NCBI GenBank assembly: GCA_025200525.1
Contig: CM045758.1
Coordinates: forward strand, 167,798,261 to 167,862,260
DNA: 64,000 nucleotides
Direction: 5' to 3'
DNA from: Camellia lanceoleosa
Taxonomy: Eukaryota > Streptophyta > Magnoliopsida > Ericales > Theaceae
Position numbers and translations under genes: made by a program. Under the pieces are notes generated by a model. The model was not told the DNA's origin, made no database searches, and saw only the letters and a list, made by a program, of their open reading frames with translations. Of the stretch, positions 1-12,153 are shown one piece after another. Within the stretch, counting starts at the first letter, position 1; each line of letters opens with the position of its first letter.

Positions 1-1916
1 TACACACTTAGAGACAACACTTGTTCAGCCCCTTTTCTTGCTCTAGCCGACCAAGAGAGGAAATAGGAGAGAATTGAGTTCATTTTATTGAATTGGCTTG
101 AATTGCTTGGGATTGAAGTGTAAATTGTCAAATTGGACTCCTAAACCTTGAATACAAGACTTAGGTAAGAGAATTCATTTCTCTAATTGTGAGTTTGAGC
201 TAAATCTTGCATGGTTTATGCTTCATTGTAAAATTAAGTCATGAATTAGTTCATACATGTTGAATTAGAGCATAATTCATGCATGCATGCTTGTATTGTT
301 GATTCTTAAGGTGTTTTCATGGTAAAATTGTACATGCGTGTTCATAATTAGGCTTGAGTCCATGAATTCATCATGTTCTTGAAGAAATGAGTCCATTTGG
401 ACAAGCTTTGAAGGTTGATTTTGGGCTGAATCCATGCATGTTGCATATTCTCTATGTTCATGAAAAATGAGTTTGAATATGGTTTTAATTGACTCACCTT
501 TGGGGCTTGAATTCATAAATTGAGCTTTGAAACTTGTCATACATTGGATTTAGATGTGTTTTCCAGAATTTGGGCCCAAGAGGTCGAGTTTTGAGTGAAA
601 TAATGCTTGGTTTGAGCTTAGGAGACAAATCTGGAAATTCCAGAATTTGGCTTCTTCGCTCGAGCGACCAACCTTTGTTCGAAGCTACGCTCGAGCGTAG
701 AATTGGTGGCTTGAGTGTAAAATTGTAGCATCCAGTATTTTTACTGTTTCGACAGACCGCTCGAGCGAAGGATTTCTCGCTCGAGCGAGTCCTTTGATTT
801 CGGAAGCTCGCTCGAACGAAGGAATTCTCGCTCGAGCGAGGCTCCTATTTTTAGTAAACTTTGCAAAATGTTTTCTAAGTGTATTTTTGCATCCTCATCC
901 CATTCTAGGCATCCTTAGGCCTAGTTTAAGGCATCTTAATGAAGGCAAATAAGGAATTAAGTTATGATATTTCCCAACTGTGTAGCTTAGTGTGTGTTCA
1001 ACTTGTGAACTGTGTAGGGTTGGCGACTGGGGAGACACGCTCTAGCATACTGTAGCCCAAACTCTGTGAGTAACAATTGTGTAAAGTTATGTTCAACTGA
1101 GAATGTTTTCTGACTGTTTACGGAACTGTTTTCTGAAGTAATTATTGCCATTTGATTGAATGTATGTCCTATATTACAAATGTCTTGTGGCATCCTTAGC
1201 ACCCTCATTTCTTTATTCTTTATTCAGAGATCTCTGTCGGTTCCCTCGTGGAACCATTACTGTTTACTGATTGATGGCCATCATTACGGTTCGGTCTTTA
1301 AGACCTACTATTTACTGCTATGCTAATGGATGTACCACATATGACTGAATAACTGTTCTAACTGAAAGACTGAAATACTGTTTAATGAACTATTTTCATT
1401 ACTGTAAGGACATTTCATTCTTAACCCCTCTACGCATTATGTTATTCACTGGGCTTTAGCTCACTGTTTATATATATATGTAGGTGCTCAGCCACCAGAT
1501 CGGAGCTAGGAGCGTGGGTTAGACTCCAGTTTTGTCAAGCCAGCCTTTGTGCCTCACTGTGAGGTTCCGAGTTGCCATGCTATGGCCTTGGGGTGTTTTG
1601 TTTTTTCCCCGTCTGTCTCCGTACTGTTTGGATTACTGTATAGACTGTCAGCTACTAACTGTACTGTTATCAAGGGATTAGGTCCCTGTACTGTGTGATT
1701 GTAAATTTTGTATAAATGCATCTTGTTTGAATGTATGAATGCATGAAAAATCATTTAGCATCTGGTATCCTGACTCAATGGACATTATTTATTCTTGTTT
1801 TTGCTTCCGCCAGACCTGAACTCTGTTTTCTTGTACTCTTGTTAGCGGGCCTTGATAATCTCGGATTCTTGGCGATTCTGATGCTAAACCCATAGGGCTG
1901 GGTTTGGGTCGTGACA
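1..1916 (+). repeat. 5' LTR (truncated by window start)
   Basis: It is collinear with 7031-8965 and ends in gtcgtgaca, immediately followed by the PBS. It differs from the 3' LTR by a 2-bp indel near position 55, a missing segment of about 22 bp near 945, a diverged patch around 1350-1375 and scattered substitutions. Confidence 0.95.
658..838. repeat. Cluster of CGCTCGAGCG palindromes in the LTR
   Basis: The 10-bp perfect palindrome CGCTCGAGCG, or one-base variants, recurs about six times in 180 bp. The same cluster lies at about 7686-7868 in the 3' LTR and, more diverged, at 60069-60375 in the solo LTR. It is CpG-rich in otherwise AT-rich DNA. Its function is unknown; a binding site or methylation target is possible. 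Confidence 0.85.
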
Positions 1917-1919
1917 GAG

Positions 1920-1931
1920 TGGTATCAGAGT
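1920..1931 (+). other. Primer binding site, tRNA-iMet type
   Basis: TGGTATCAGAGT begins three bases after the 5' LTR. It matches the usual plant PBS complementary to the 3' end of initiator Met tRNA (TGGTATCAGAGC) except for the last base. Confidence 0.9.
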
Positions 1932-2129
1932 GATGCTTAACCACGAGTCATACCGCACACACGTGTCCAAATGAGCTATAGGGTGTCCTAGAAAAGTGAT
2001 TAGGGCATTTCATGAACTTGAAAAGTGTGTGGCTATGTTATGACTGTATACATGTTGATGTGATAACTGTCTAAACATGTAACTGTTTATGTTATAATTG
2101 CTATAATTGTTATAACTGCTTATAGTGAA

Positions 2130-3092
2130 ATGGACAATACAAATGAACATGAATTCTCATCTACCGAGGCAAGAATGGAAAGAATGATGGAACTGATAAC
2201 TGCTAGACTTGAGCAACAACAGAACCAACAGCCCCCACCTCCTCCTCTTCAGAATGCAAATGTAGGAAATGCAAATGTGAATGATGAGGACATAATTGCT
2301 CTCACCCATAAATTCAGCAAGATGAAACCGCCATCCTTTCAGGGAGGCCTTGAACCGCTAAAGGCTGAAGCTTGGGTGCTTGAAACAGAAAAACTATTTG
2401 AAGTGTTTCTGTGCTCAGAAGCGAATAAAGTACTGTTAGCCACCTTCATCCTACAAGAAGAAGCTAGAAGGTGGTGGATGCTGATCCGTGACACAAATAC
2501 TGTTATGACTTGGGCTCAGTTCAAGGAGTCCTTCTTTGAAAAGTACTTCCACGATTGCATCGGGGATAGGAAAGTGGTGAATTTGAACAAGCGAGGTAGG
2601 TACAATGTGCGTGGTGAATATGAAGCAAGGTTCACTTGAGCTTGCGGATATGCACCACATATGGTGGACCTTGACTAGAAGAAGGCGAGAAAAATTTGAG
2701 GTGGCCTTAATGTTGCAATACTTGACCGAATAAGTGTTTTGAAACTACCGACTTTTGTGGGTGTTCTCGTAGGGCATTGATGGCGAGTCGAACATTGCAA
2801 GAATGAAACAATCTGAAACACCAACAAGCGAATGGCATGGTAAAAGGCGGGGTTTCAAATTCAAGAAAGGCAAGCACAACCCGGCCAACAAGAAAGCAAT
2901 CTGGGGTCAACAACTAGCTGACCAAGGGAGTGGGTTCATTCCACCACTGCTCAGATGTGGCAACAAGCACAAAGGGGTTTGTCACAAAATATCCGAGCTT
3001 TACAGGATGTGGCAAAGTGGGCCACATGGTTAGAGATCGTCCTCTACTCCGCAAGTTAGTAGCAAAAGCACCAAGCGCATCAAGCTAGCACC
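2130..3092 (+). pseudogene. gag: gag of the Ty3/gypsy element, broken
   Basis: The first 169 residues (2130-2639) form an open frame starting MDNTNEHEF. It has a Gln/Pro-rich linker and then the retrotransposon gag core (AWVLETEKLFEVF, RRWWMLIRD, FFEKYF). It stops at 2637-2639 where the family would continue, and readable gag sequence resumes in other frames. The nucleocapsid part is visible near 2950-3045 as degenerate zinc-knuckle remnants (CGNKHKGVCHK, then [11 protein letters not shown], where the first Cys of the second knuckle appears lost). The product would package element RNA into virus-like particles; here it is truncated. Frameshifts separate it from the protease-RT frame starting near 3142. 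Confidence 0.88.
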
Positions 3093-3141
3093 AAAGCCTA
3101 ACCCCAAAGCTACCGGGAAAGAGCCTATAAGGCAGGGCCGA

Positions 3142-4434
3142 GTGTTCGCCCTAGTATCGGGGGACTTGCAAAATACTGAAACCGTTGTGTCAGGTATCCT
3201 CTCTATTTGTACACAAAATGCATATGTACTGATTGATTCGGGGTCTACACATTCTTATGTATCGCATGCTTTCTCACGGAAATTGAATAGACCCTTAGAA
3301 CCCATGAGTTACCTGTTAGCTGTATCATCACCTATTGGGGGATCCATGACATGTGCATATATGTATCCTGCTTGTGAGATTATTGTTGGGGATATGCATC
3401 TGTTTATTGATTTACTGCCATTGAACATTGATCATTTTGATGTAATATTAGGGATGGATTGGTTACAAAAATATCATGCCACTATAGACTGTGTAACAAA
3501 ACAAGTAGTTTTCCGTCCACCTAGTTTGCCTGAATTTGTGTTTAATGGGAGTGGAGTAGTACCTCCTCCGTATCTGATTTCTTCTGTGAAAGCTGTTAAA
3601 CTGATTAGAAAGGGATGTAAAGGATATCTGTGTTCTGTCTTTGTTGTGTCTCTTGATGATAGCGTGGCCGATGTAAATTGTATTCCTATAGTCAGAGAAT
3701 TCCCAGATGTATTTCCAGATGATCTGCTAGGGGATTTGGTTGACAGGGAGATTGAATTTACCGTTGATGTGATTCCGGGTACACAGCCAATATCTAAAGC
3801 TCCTTACAGAATGGCCCCAATTGAACTGAGGGAGTTGAAGGTGCAATTGCAAGAACTGTTAGACAAGAAGTTTATCAAGCCTAGTACTTCACCGTGGGGT
3901 GCACCTATTTTGTTTGTAAAGAAGAAAGATGGCTCACTGAGACTGTGCATTGATTACCGTGAATTGAACAAGGTAACTGTGAAAAATAAATACCCATTGC
4001 CACGTATTGATGATTTATTTGATCAGTTACAGGGTGCACAAGTGTTTTCTAAGATTGATCTTAGATCGGGGTATCATCAACTGAAGGTTAAACCGGAAGA
4101 CATTGGTAAAACCGCTTTTAGAATGAGGTATGGCCATTATGAATTTTTAGTTATGCCATTCGGAGTCACGAATGCCCCTGCTGCTTTTATGGACCTTATG
4201 AACAGAATTTTTAAACCATACCTTGATGATTTCATTGTAGTATTTATTGATGACATACTGATCTATTCAAAAAGTAGAGAAGAACATGAACACCATCTGA
4301 GACTTGCCCTGCAGACCCTAAGGGAACAGAAACTGTATGCTAAATTGTCTAAATGTGAGTTCTGGCTTGATCATGTTATGTTTTTGGGGCATGTTGTTAG
4401 CAAAGATGGAATTTTGTTGATCCATGAAAATTGA
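3142..4434 (+). pseudogene. pol: Protease and reverse transcriptase segment of pol
   Basis: An open frame of 430 residues. An aspartic protease is marked by [13 protein letters not shown] (residues about 30-42) and the ILGMDWL flap region. The RT follows, with [18 protein letters not shown], the [12 protein letters not shown] block and the catalytic FIDDILIYS (YxDD box with Phe in first place, common in gypsy RT). The frame breaks at 4434, inside the RT thumb/connection after [11 protein letters not shown], so RT is separated from RNase H by about 190 bp of frame-disrupted sequence. In an intact element this is one gag-pol polyprotein. Confidence 0.93.
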
Positions 4435-4621
4435 AGGCTGTGGTGGTAGCCTAGACCAACAAATATGAAGTCCAAGCTTTTTGGGATTGGCGGGATATTC
4501 TGAAGATTTGTCAAAGACTTCTCATTGCCTTACCATTGACTCGATTAACTCGAAGGGACATCATTTGTTGGGTGACCAAAGGGAATCAGCATTCCAAGAA
4601 TTGAAAACTTGACTTGTAACT

Positions 4622-5281
4622 GCACCGGTCCTTACTCTACCTTCAGGTACGGATGGTTATACTGTATTTAGTGATGCTTCTCATAAGGGTTTGGGGTGTG
4701 TTTTAATGCAGAATGGGAGAGTTATTGCTTATGTTTCCCGACAGTTGAGACCACATGAAAAGAACTACCCGACCCATGATTTGGAACTTGCTGCGGTGGT
4801 GTTTGCACTGAAAATTTGGCGTCACTATCTGTATGGGGCGACATGTGAAGTATACACCGACCACAAGAGCTTAAAATATTTCTTCACACAGAAAGAACTA
4901 AATATGAGACAGCGCAGATGGCTAGAACTGATCAAAGACTACAATCTACAGATTCTGTACCATCCGGGAAAAGCCAATACTGTTACCGATGCATTGAGCC
5001 GAAAGTCAATTGCCAACTTAGCTTGCTTGCTCACCGGACAAAAAAAGCTTCTTTGTGACCTTGAAAAATTTGAAATTGAAGTTATTTTGAGAGAACAAGG
5101 TGGAACGCTAGCCACTATTTCTGCTCAACCAGCCTTGATAAAAGAAATTAAAGAGAAACAGCAACAGGATGACTTCTTGAAAAAGATCATCGAAGAAAGA
5201 GAGTCTAAGCCGAGACCGGGTTTCAAATTCGAGAACAATGTACTGAAATTTCAAGAAAAGGCGTGTGTCTTAATGACATGA
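4622..5281 (+). pseudogene. pol: RNase H segment of pol
   Basis: The frame is open from about 4622 ([20 protein letters not shown]) to a stop at 5281; the first ATG is at 4691. It shows the gypsy RNase H catalytic pattern: Asp in FSDAS, Glu in [14 protein letters not shown] and Asp in [10 protein letters not shown], followed by DALSRK. The C-terminal part runs into the start of the integrase zinc-finger region. It is in a different frame from the RT upstream and the integrase downstream. Confidence 0.92.
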
Positions 5282-5284
5282 CCT

Positions 5285-6534
5285 TTGAAAAAGAAGAGTT
5301 ACGCAAGAGGGCCACAATTCAAAATTGTCTATCCACGGGAATACGAAAATGTACCAAGATCTCAAAGCGAATTTACGGTGGCGGGAATGAAGAAAGAAAT
5401 TGCCGACTTTGTGTCCAAATGTCTTCATTGCCAACAAGTCAAAGCTGAACATCAACGACCTGCCGGATTATTGCAACCCTTACCCATACCAGAGTGGAAA
5501 TGGGAGCATATCACGATGGATTTTATCGTTGGTTTACCTCGCTCCAGAAAAGGTATGGATTCAATTTGGGTTATTGTTGATAGACTAACCAAATCTGCTC
5601 ACTTCTTACCTGTCAAGACAATCTATAATGCGGACAAATTGGCTGTTATCTATATTGATGAAATTGTGAGACTGCATGGAGTGCCTGTATCTATTGTTTC
5701 TGATAGGGATTCGAAGTTTACATGGAGGTTTTGGCAAAGCCTACAAACTGCATTGGGTACTGAATTGAGGTTGAGTAGTGCCTATCACCCTCAGACAGAT
5801 GGACAGTCAGAAAGGACCATCCAGACTTTGGAGGATCTATTGAGAATGTGCGTCCTTGATTTCCAGGGAAACTGGGAAAGTCATTTGCCATTGGCTGAAT
5901 TTGCCTACAACAACAGCTACCATTCAAGTATTGGTATGGCGCCTTTCGAGGCATTGTATGGTAGGAAGTGTCGATCTCCGATTTGCTGGGCAGAAGTTGG
6001 AGATGGGCCTTTGCTTGGGCCCGAGATCGTATATGAGACGACTGAAAAGGTAAAACTAATACAAAGAAAGCGAAAAGCGCATGAGTAGAGAAAAGTTATG
6101 CGGATGTCGAAGGCGGACGGGGAGTATGAAGTGGGTGATCACGTTTTGTGAAAGTGACACCAATGAAGAAGGGCGGACTTCGTTTTGGAGTCAAAGGCAA
6201 GTTAGCGCCGAGATACGTCGGACCGTATGAGATTATTGAGAAAATTAATCCGGTGGCGTATCAAGTTGCGCTCCCTCTTGAAATGGAGCATATGCATAAC
6301 GTTTTCCACATTTCAATGTTGAGAGATTATCTCCGGGATCCCTTCCACGTGATTGAGCCTACTCGTATCCTGTTGAGTGATGACTACACTTACGAGGAAC
6401 GACCTATACAGATTGTGAATAGACGGATCAAGAAACTGAGAAACAAAGAGATCACGTTGGTGAAAGTTGACTGGCAGAACCATGGTGGTGTGTATGCCAC
6501 TTGGGAAAGGGAAGATGACATGGAGGTATCCTGA
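5285..6534 (+). pseudogene. pol: Integrase with chromodomain-like tail
   Basis: The frame at 5285-6088 carries the Cys-Cys half of the HHCC zinc finger (CLHCQQ) and the DDE core: Asp in [11 protein letters not shown], Asp in [10 protein letters not shown], and Glu in [15 protein letters not shown] about 35 residues on. A stop at 6088 and a frameshift separate it from 6148-6534. That part holds the GPYEIIEKI/VAYQVALP module and a chromodomain-like end (VDWQNHGGVYATWERED). In chromoviruses this tail directs integration to particular chromatin. The breaks make this copy non-functional. Confidence 0.92.
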
Positions 6535-6604
6535 TTTGTTCCCACTGGATCCTGTTCTCTTCCAGAATGAAGGTAACTCGAGTTTAGAGGACTAAACTCT
6601 TTAT

Positions 6605-6617
6605 AAGGAGGGGAGAC
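6605..6617 (+). other. Polypurine tract
   Basis: The purine run AAGGAGGGGAGA directly precedes the 3' LTR start (tataacaacccc) and would prime plus-strand DNA synthesis. Confidence 0.85.
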
Positions 6618-8965
6618 TATAACAACCCCATACTGTTTACCGAAAATTTACTAAATTACATACTGATTACTGCTAAACTGGGCGGCTTATGACTGATAAT
6701 TGAACTAACTGAAGTATTGAACGGACTGATTGAAAACTGGAACTGAATTGACTAAGCATATCTATTGTATTGCATGTTTATCTGTTCGATCATTTGATTA
6801 TCCGTTGGTATGTTTATGTTTAAATTGCAAATTGAAGGCCTTATCGGCGGTCGAACTGAAAATTGTTTAGTGTTTCATGATCAGTGGAATTTTTGTGATT
6901 TAATGGTATATTTATCTAAAAGGTGACTAGGTATGATTAAATTAGATTAAATAGTGATAAATCGCTAACTTGGACTTATTTGCCAATTAGACCACTTAGT
7001 GGGCCACTTAGTCTAATATTGTTTGAGCCTTACACACTTAGAGACAACACTTGTTCAGCCCCTTTTCTTGCTCTAGCCGACCAAGAGGAAATGGGAGAGA
7101 ATTGAGTTCATTTTATTGAATTGGCTTGAATTGCTTGGGATTGAAGTGTAAATTGTCAAATTGGACTCCTAAACCTTGAATACAAGACTTAGGTAAGAGA
7201 ATTCATTCCTCTAATTGTGAGTTTGAGCTAAATCTTGCATGGTTTATGCTTCATTGTAAAATTAAGTCATGAATTAGTTCATACATGTTGAATTAGAGCA
7301 TAATTCATGCATGCATGCTTGTATTGTTGATTCTTAAGGTGTTTTCATGGTAAAATTGTACATGCGTGTTCATAATTAGGCTTGAGTCCATGAATTCATC
7401 ATGTTCTTGAAGAAATGAGTCCATTTGGACAAGCTTTGAAGGTTGATTTTGGGCTGAATCCATGCATGTTGCATATTCTCCATGTTCATGAAAAATGAGT
7501 TTGAATATGGTTTTAATTGACTCACCTTTGGGGCTTGAATTCATAAATTGAGCTTTGAAACTTGTCATACATTGGATTTAGATGTGTTTTCCAGAATTTG
7601 GGCCCAAGAGGTCGAGTTTTGAGTGAAAGAATGCTTGGTTTGAGCTTAGGAGACAAATCTGGAAATTCTAGAATTTGGCTTCTTCGCTCGAGCGACCAAC
7701 CTTTGTTCGAAGCTACGCTCGAGCGTAGAATTGGTGGCTTGAGTGTAAAATTGTAGCATCCAGTATTTTTACTGTTTCGACAGACCGCTCGAGCGAAGGA
7801 TTTCTCGCTCGAGCGAGTCCTTTGATTTCGGAAGCTCGCTCGAACGAAGGAATTCTCGCTCGAGCGAGGCTCCTATTTTTAGCAAACTTTGCAAAATGTT
7901 TTCTAAGTGTATTTTTGCATCCTCATCCCATTCTAGGCATCCTTAGGCCTAGTTTAAGGCATCTTAATGAGGATATAGATGTAGAACACACCAACGCAAA
8001 TAAGGAATTAAGTTATGATATTTCCCAACTGTGTAGCTTAGTGTGTGTTCAACTTGTGAACTGTGTAGGGTTGGCGACTGGGGAGACACGCTCTAGCATA
8101 CTGTAGCCCAAACTCTGTGAGTAACAATTGTGTAAAGTTATGTTCAACTGAGAATGTTTTATGACTGTTTACGAAACTGTTTTCTGAAGTAATTATTGCC
8201 ATTTGATTGAATGTATGTCCTATATTCTGAAATGTACTGTGGCATCCTTAGCACCTCTTCATTTCTTTATTCTTTATTCTGAGATCTCTGTCGGTTCCCT
8301 CGTGGAACCATCACTGTTTACTGATTGATGGCCATCATTACTGTTCGGTCTTTAAGACCTACTGTTTACTGCTATGCTAATGGATGTACCACATATGACT
8401 GAATAACTGTTTCCGAAAATCAAATCTTGTTTAATGAACTATTTTCATTACTGTAAGAACATTTCATTCTTAACCCCTCTACGCATTATGTTATTCACTG
8501 GGCTTTAGCTCACTGTTTATATATATATGTAGGTGCTCAGCCACTAGATCGGAGCTAGGAGCGTGGGTTAGACTCCAGTTTTGTCAAGCCAGCCTTTGTG
8601 CCTCACTGCGAGGTTCCGAGTTGCCATGCTATGGCCTTGGGGTGTTTTGTTTTTTCCCCGTCTGTCTCCGTACTGTTTGGATTACTGTATAGACTATCAG
8701 CTACTAACTGTACTGTTATCAAGGGATTAGGTCCCTGTACTGTGTGACTGTAAATTTTGTATAGACTGTACTGTTTGAATGTATGAATGCATAAAAAATC
8801 TGTTTAGCATCTGGTATCCTGACTCAATGGACATTATTTATTTCTTGTTTTTGCTTCCGCCAGTTCGAACTCTGTTTTCTTGTACTCATATTAGCGGGCC
8901 TTGATAATCTCGGATTCTTGGCGATTCTGATGCTAAACCCATAGGGCCGGGTCTTAGTCGTGACA
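6618..8965 (+). repeat. 3' LTR (complete, about 2.35 kb)
   Basis: It starts TATAACAACCCC (probably from TGTAACAACCCC, since the related solo LTR has TGTAACAACCC) and ends GTCGTGACA. It retains a segment of about 22 bp (near 7970-7995) that is missing from the 5' LTR. Confidence 0.93.
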
Positions 8966-10860
8966 ATGTGAAGCAGTTGAGCATGATCTAACAATCGATT
9001 TGAGCATGGTCTAACAATCAATTTCTAGCAAGAGCGTACAGATTTTATACAAGATAATTAAAAAAAATATATATGTGAGGTGCAAGCTCATAAGTGTGAT
9101 ATCAAAAATAGAATAGAATCTGAGGGGATTTTTTTTTTTTAAAAATAATCTAGTTTAAATTCTTCCCCTTGTTTCATTTGGAAAAATCAATAGGAGATAT
9201 GATAAATGGAAGCTCATAACTGAAATGCTCTCCTCAATAATATCAAATAGGATGCCAAATATTACCAATAAGGATGCCAAAATGATACCAACATGCAATT
9301 TACCAAGGATACCAATATGCAATCTAGAAGATTTAACAATCATAGCTCAAGCATTATGTAGAATACCAAATATTGCTCATAATAAGTTAAACTCAATATA
9401 ATCTCATGGTGCTAATGTAATTCCAAAAAATGAAGCATGTTTAAGGTATAGCAATCCATATGCTAAGAAAAATCATGAATTTCAATATATAGCACACATT
9501 TAAGCATAGGCATAATTCTTAGGCAAGAGCATCATCAAAGAGTATACATTGCAAATCATATTAAGTATAATCAATCTTTTTCATATCAAAGTAATAATAG
9601 TATTAGCTCAAAGGATATAAGATAGAATTTTTATCTCAAAAGCTTAAGAGAGTGTAGGAGGCATACCTTTGGTTCATGAGTTAGAAGCTTTTCAATCTTC
9701 AATTTTCTTTCATGAGGAGTTCATTTCAAAAAGGTTTAACAAGTATGTCAGCAAAATGATTTCTCCCCTTAAATTGGTGTTACCATTTTTTAATATGATT
9801 TTGTGTAAATATAGCATTCATAGAACAATCACTATTACTCAATAAAAATATAGCACAAATCACTTCTTATCACAAACTCAAAAGGTGAAAAATAATTCAA
9901 TGATCAAACAAGAGTATGGAATACTATTTTTCAGAATTTTCAAGCTATAGCACATATCATAATATTCATAAGAAAATAGTGTTATGCTCTTTGTTTTATT
10001 AAGAAATGATGCAACAATCTCATTTAATCACATAATATTATCAAGATGCATTTTTATCAATTTAATCCACATACGCATGTGTGATAAAACATTTTACTTA
10101 ATGTGGAACACAATATGAATGTTATAAACAATTAATTCAACAATTTATCAATTAAAAGCATTTCATGAGATGTATACCAATATAATCCATATTCAAAAGA
10201 TATTTAATAGGATAGATGCAATGTCTCTACAAATGTATGATACTTCTTTTCATTCAGACATTGTTGATAGATCAAAATCAAGGAATTTCACAACTCATTC
10301 AAATATTCCAATGTAAAGCATATAAGCATGAAATTTTCATATTAAGCATATTCTTGAGATCACAAATGTAGAATTCAAAATATAGATAGTATACATCTCA
10401 AAAATATGCTATGACATCAAAATTGATTCTATAAAGATATGACTCAAAAAGAAATTAACATATTAGTATGAAGTCATATATAAGATATGGAAAGTACGCT
10501 CACAAAAAAATTTATCACTTCTCATCTTTTTTTCATAGTAATGGATGACATGATATAAAATGTTAATGAATACATGAATCGTTTATATTCTAATAGACAT
10601 TCATCAAAATAATATAATTCTTATTTTTGAGTTCAATGAATGTTTGAAAGAAACTCGCAGAACATGACTTAGCAAACTTAGTACAATTAGGTTACATGGA
10701 AGCAATGATTAGACATAACCTATTGAACACAAATCACACCTTAAAGAATATAAAACTTTAAACTTAAAGGTGTGTTAGGGGTTATACCTTCATTTACCTC
10801 TTTGGAATTTTCACCCATACATTATTTCTATTGTTTATCTTGATGATTTTCATTTCATCA
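8966..10860. other. AT-rich region between gypsy and copia gag; no gene recognised
   Basis: No coding similarity is seen on either strand. It may be the internal non-coding part of the copia remnant to the right, into which the gypsy element inserted, because no second copia LTR is visible between 8966 and 10860. Confidence 0.5.
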
Positions 10861-12104
10861 TTCTTCTTTTTGTAGGAACTGATTTTGGTCTTTAGATTGA
10901 ACACTCTTGTTGTGCATTTCCTCTCGAAGTCCTTGGTGTTCTTTGATATTCCACTTACAAAATATCTTGATTTCTTTCTTGGTACCTATACTTTCTTTGG
11001 TCCATGGGGATTAGTCTTAAGAACATTTAATCTCATAAAAGGTTTAGGAGAATCAAAACCAATGCTTACTTTGTAAAAAACACATCTTTTATTTCCAAGA
11101 AGCTTGTTAAGGTTTTCTTTTCCTTTTACAAAATTTTCAAGAGTTTTGTTTGAATCCTCAACATTGTTTTTCAAAATGTTTTTCTCATTGGCAATAGACG
11201 TAAACTCATTTTTCAAAGTAGCATTTTCCATTTTTAAAACACCTACATCATTTGAAAGAGAAGTAATTAATTTCTTTAATTTAGAATTCTTAACACAAAC
11301 ATTTCTAAATATGTCATGTAATTCATTGAAAGCACTTTCAAGTTCTACATAATTAGAGATTACCTCATCTTGAGTGGATTCTTCTTCTCCAAGAGTCATG
11401 AGACACAAGTTGGCTACTCCATCATTTTCTCCTCAAATGGCTTCCTTTTTGCTGCCATCCATCGTTGAAAGTTCATGAGTCATGAGTGAGCCTAGGAGTT
11501 CTTCAATACCTAATTTTGTTAGGTCTTTTGCTTCTTAGATAGTTGTAACCTTAACTTCCCATTCATTTGGCAAAGACCTAAGTATTTTTCTTACAAGCTC
11601 ACCATTAGTATAAGATTTACCAAGAGATTTTAGAGTATTAATAATATTGGTAAATTTATAAAACATCTCTGAAATAGATTCAAATGATTCCATAGCAAAG
11701 AGTTCATAATCATAAATAAGTATGTCAATCCGAGACTCTTTTATTTGGCTAGTTCCTTCATAGGTGATTTCAAGTTCATCCCAAATCTCTTTAGTAGTAA
11801 TACACACAGAAATTCTATTGTACTCATTTGCATTTAGTCCACATATAAGAATAAGTTTGGCTTTAGTATTAGCTTGAAGAAGTTTATAATCATGCTTATT
11901 AAATTCATCTTCAAGTTTAGGCACACCGATATGGTCTACTACATTGGTAGGGATTTTAGGACCTTTAGTGATAATGAGCCACAAAGCATAATTAGTAACT
12001 TGAAGATACAAAATCATTTTTTCTTTCCAATGAATGTAATTACTACCATCAAAGAGAGGTGGCTTATTGCTAGCTTGTCCTACAGCATGGTTGTTATGGA
12101 TCAA
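10861..12104 (-). pseudogene. gag: Ty1/copia gag-like (UBN2/DUF4219 type), broken
   Basis: Read on the minus strand from 12104, a 189-residue frame shows the copia gag start: PPLFDGSNYIHWKEKM, then LILICGLNANEYNRI, TTKEIWDELEITYEGT and ELVRKILRSLPNEWE. It stops near 11535. A second frame (11408 to 10986) holds the long charged coiled coil typical of the gag C-terminal half (ELESAFNELHDIFRN, KNILKNNVEDSNKTLENF) and the LNKLLGNKRCVFYK block. The CCHC knuckle and all of pol are missing, which suggests a deleted or non-autonomous element. It lies just downstream (on the minus strand) of a PBS and an LTR. Confidence 0.88.
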
Positions 12105-12139
12105 AAACTCAAAATGTTAAATCTAAACAAGAGCCCAAA

Positions 12140-12151
12140 GCTCTGATATCA
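12140..12151 (-). other. Primer binding site of the copia element
   Basis: The minus strand reads TGATATCAGAGC, two bases beyond the LTR end (GGGTAACA). This is the usual plant copia PBS, complementary to initiator Met tRNA. Confidence 0.85.
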
Positions 12152-12153
12152 AT

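Larger units (their letters stand above)
1..8965 (+). mobile_element. Ty3/gypsy LTR retrotransposon, Tekay/chromovirus-like, 5' end off window
   Basis: Two near-identical long repeats (1-1916 and 6618-8965) enclose a PBS, gag, protease, RT, RNase H, integrase and a chromodomain-like C-terminus in the order PR-RT-RH-INT, which defines Ty3/gypsy. The LTR of about 2.35 kb, the initiator-Met-type PBS and the C-terminal motif ending in TWEREDDMEV fit the Tekay (Del) chromovirus clade. Position 1 corresponds to 7031 in the 3' LTR, so about 413 bp of the 5' LTR lie outside the window. The coding region is broken by several stops and frameshifts, so the copy cannot be autonomous. The LTRs differ by scattered substitutions and small indels, roughly 2% by eye, pointing to a moderately old insertion. 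The five bases after the 3' LTR are atgtg; the matching left duplication is not visible. Confidence 0.95.

Noticed and set aside
277..540. 87-aa minus-strand frame present in both LTRs (also 7305-7568)
   Set aside because: Conserved only because the LTRs are copies; no domain, and it lies in non-coding LTR.
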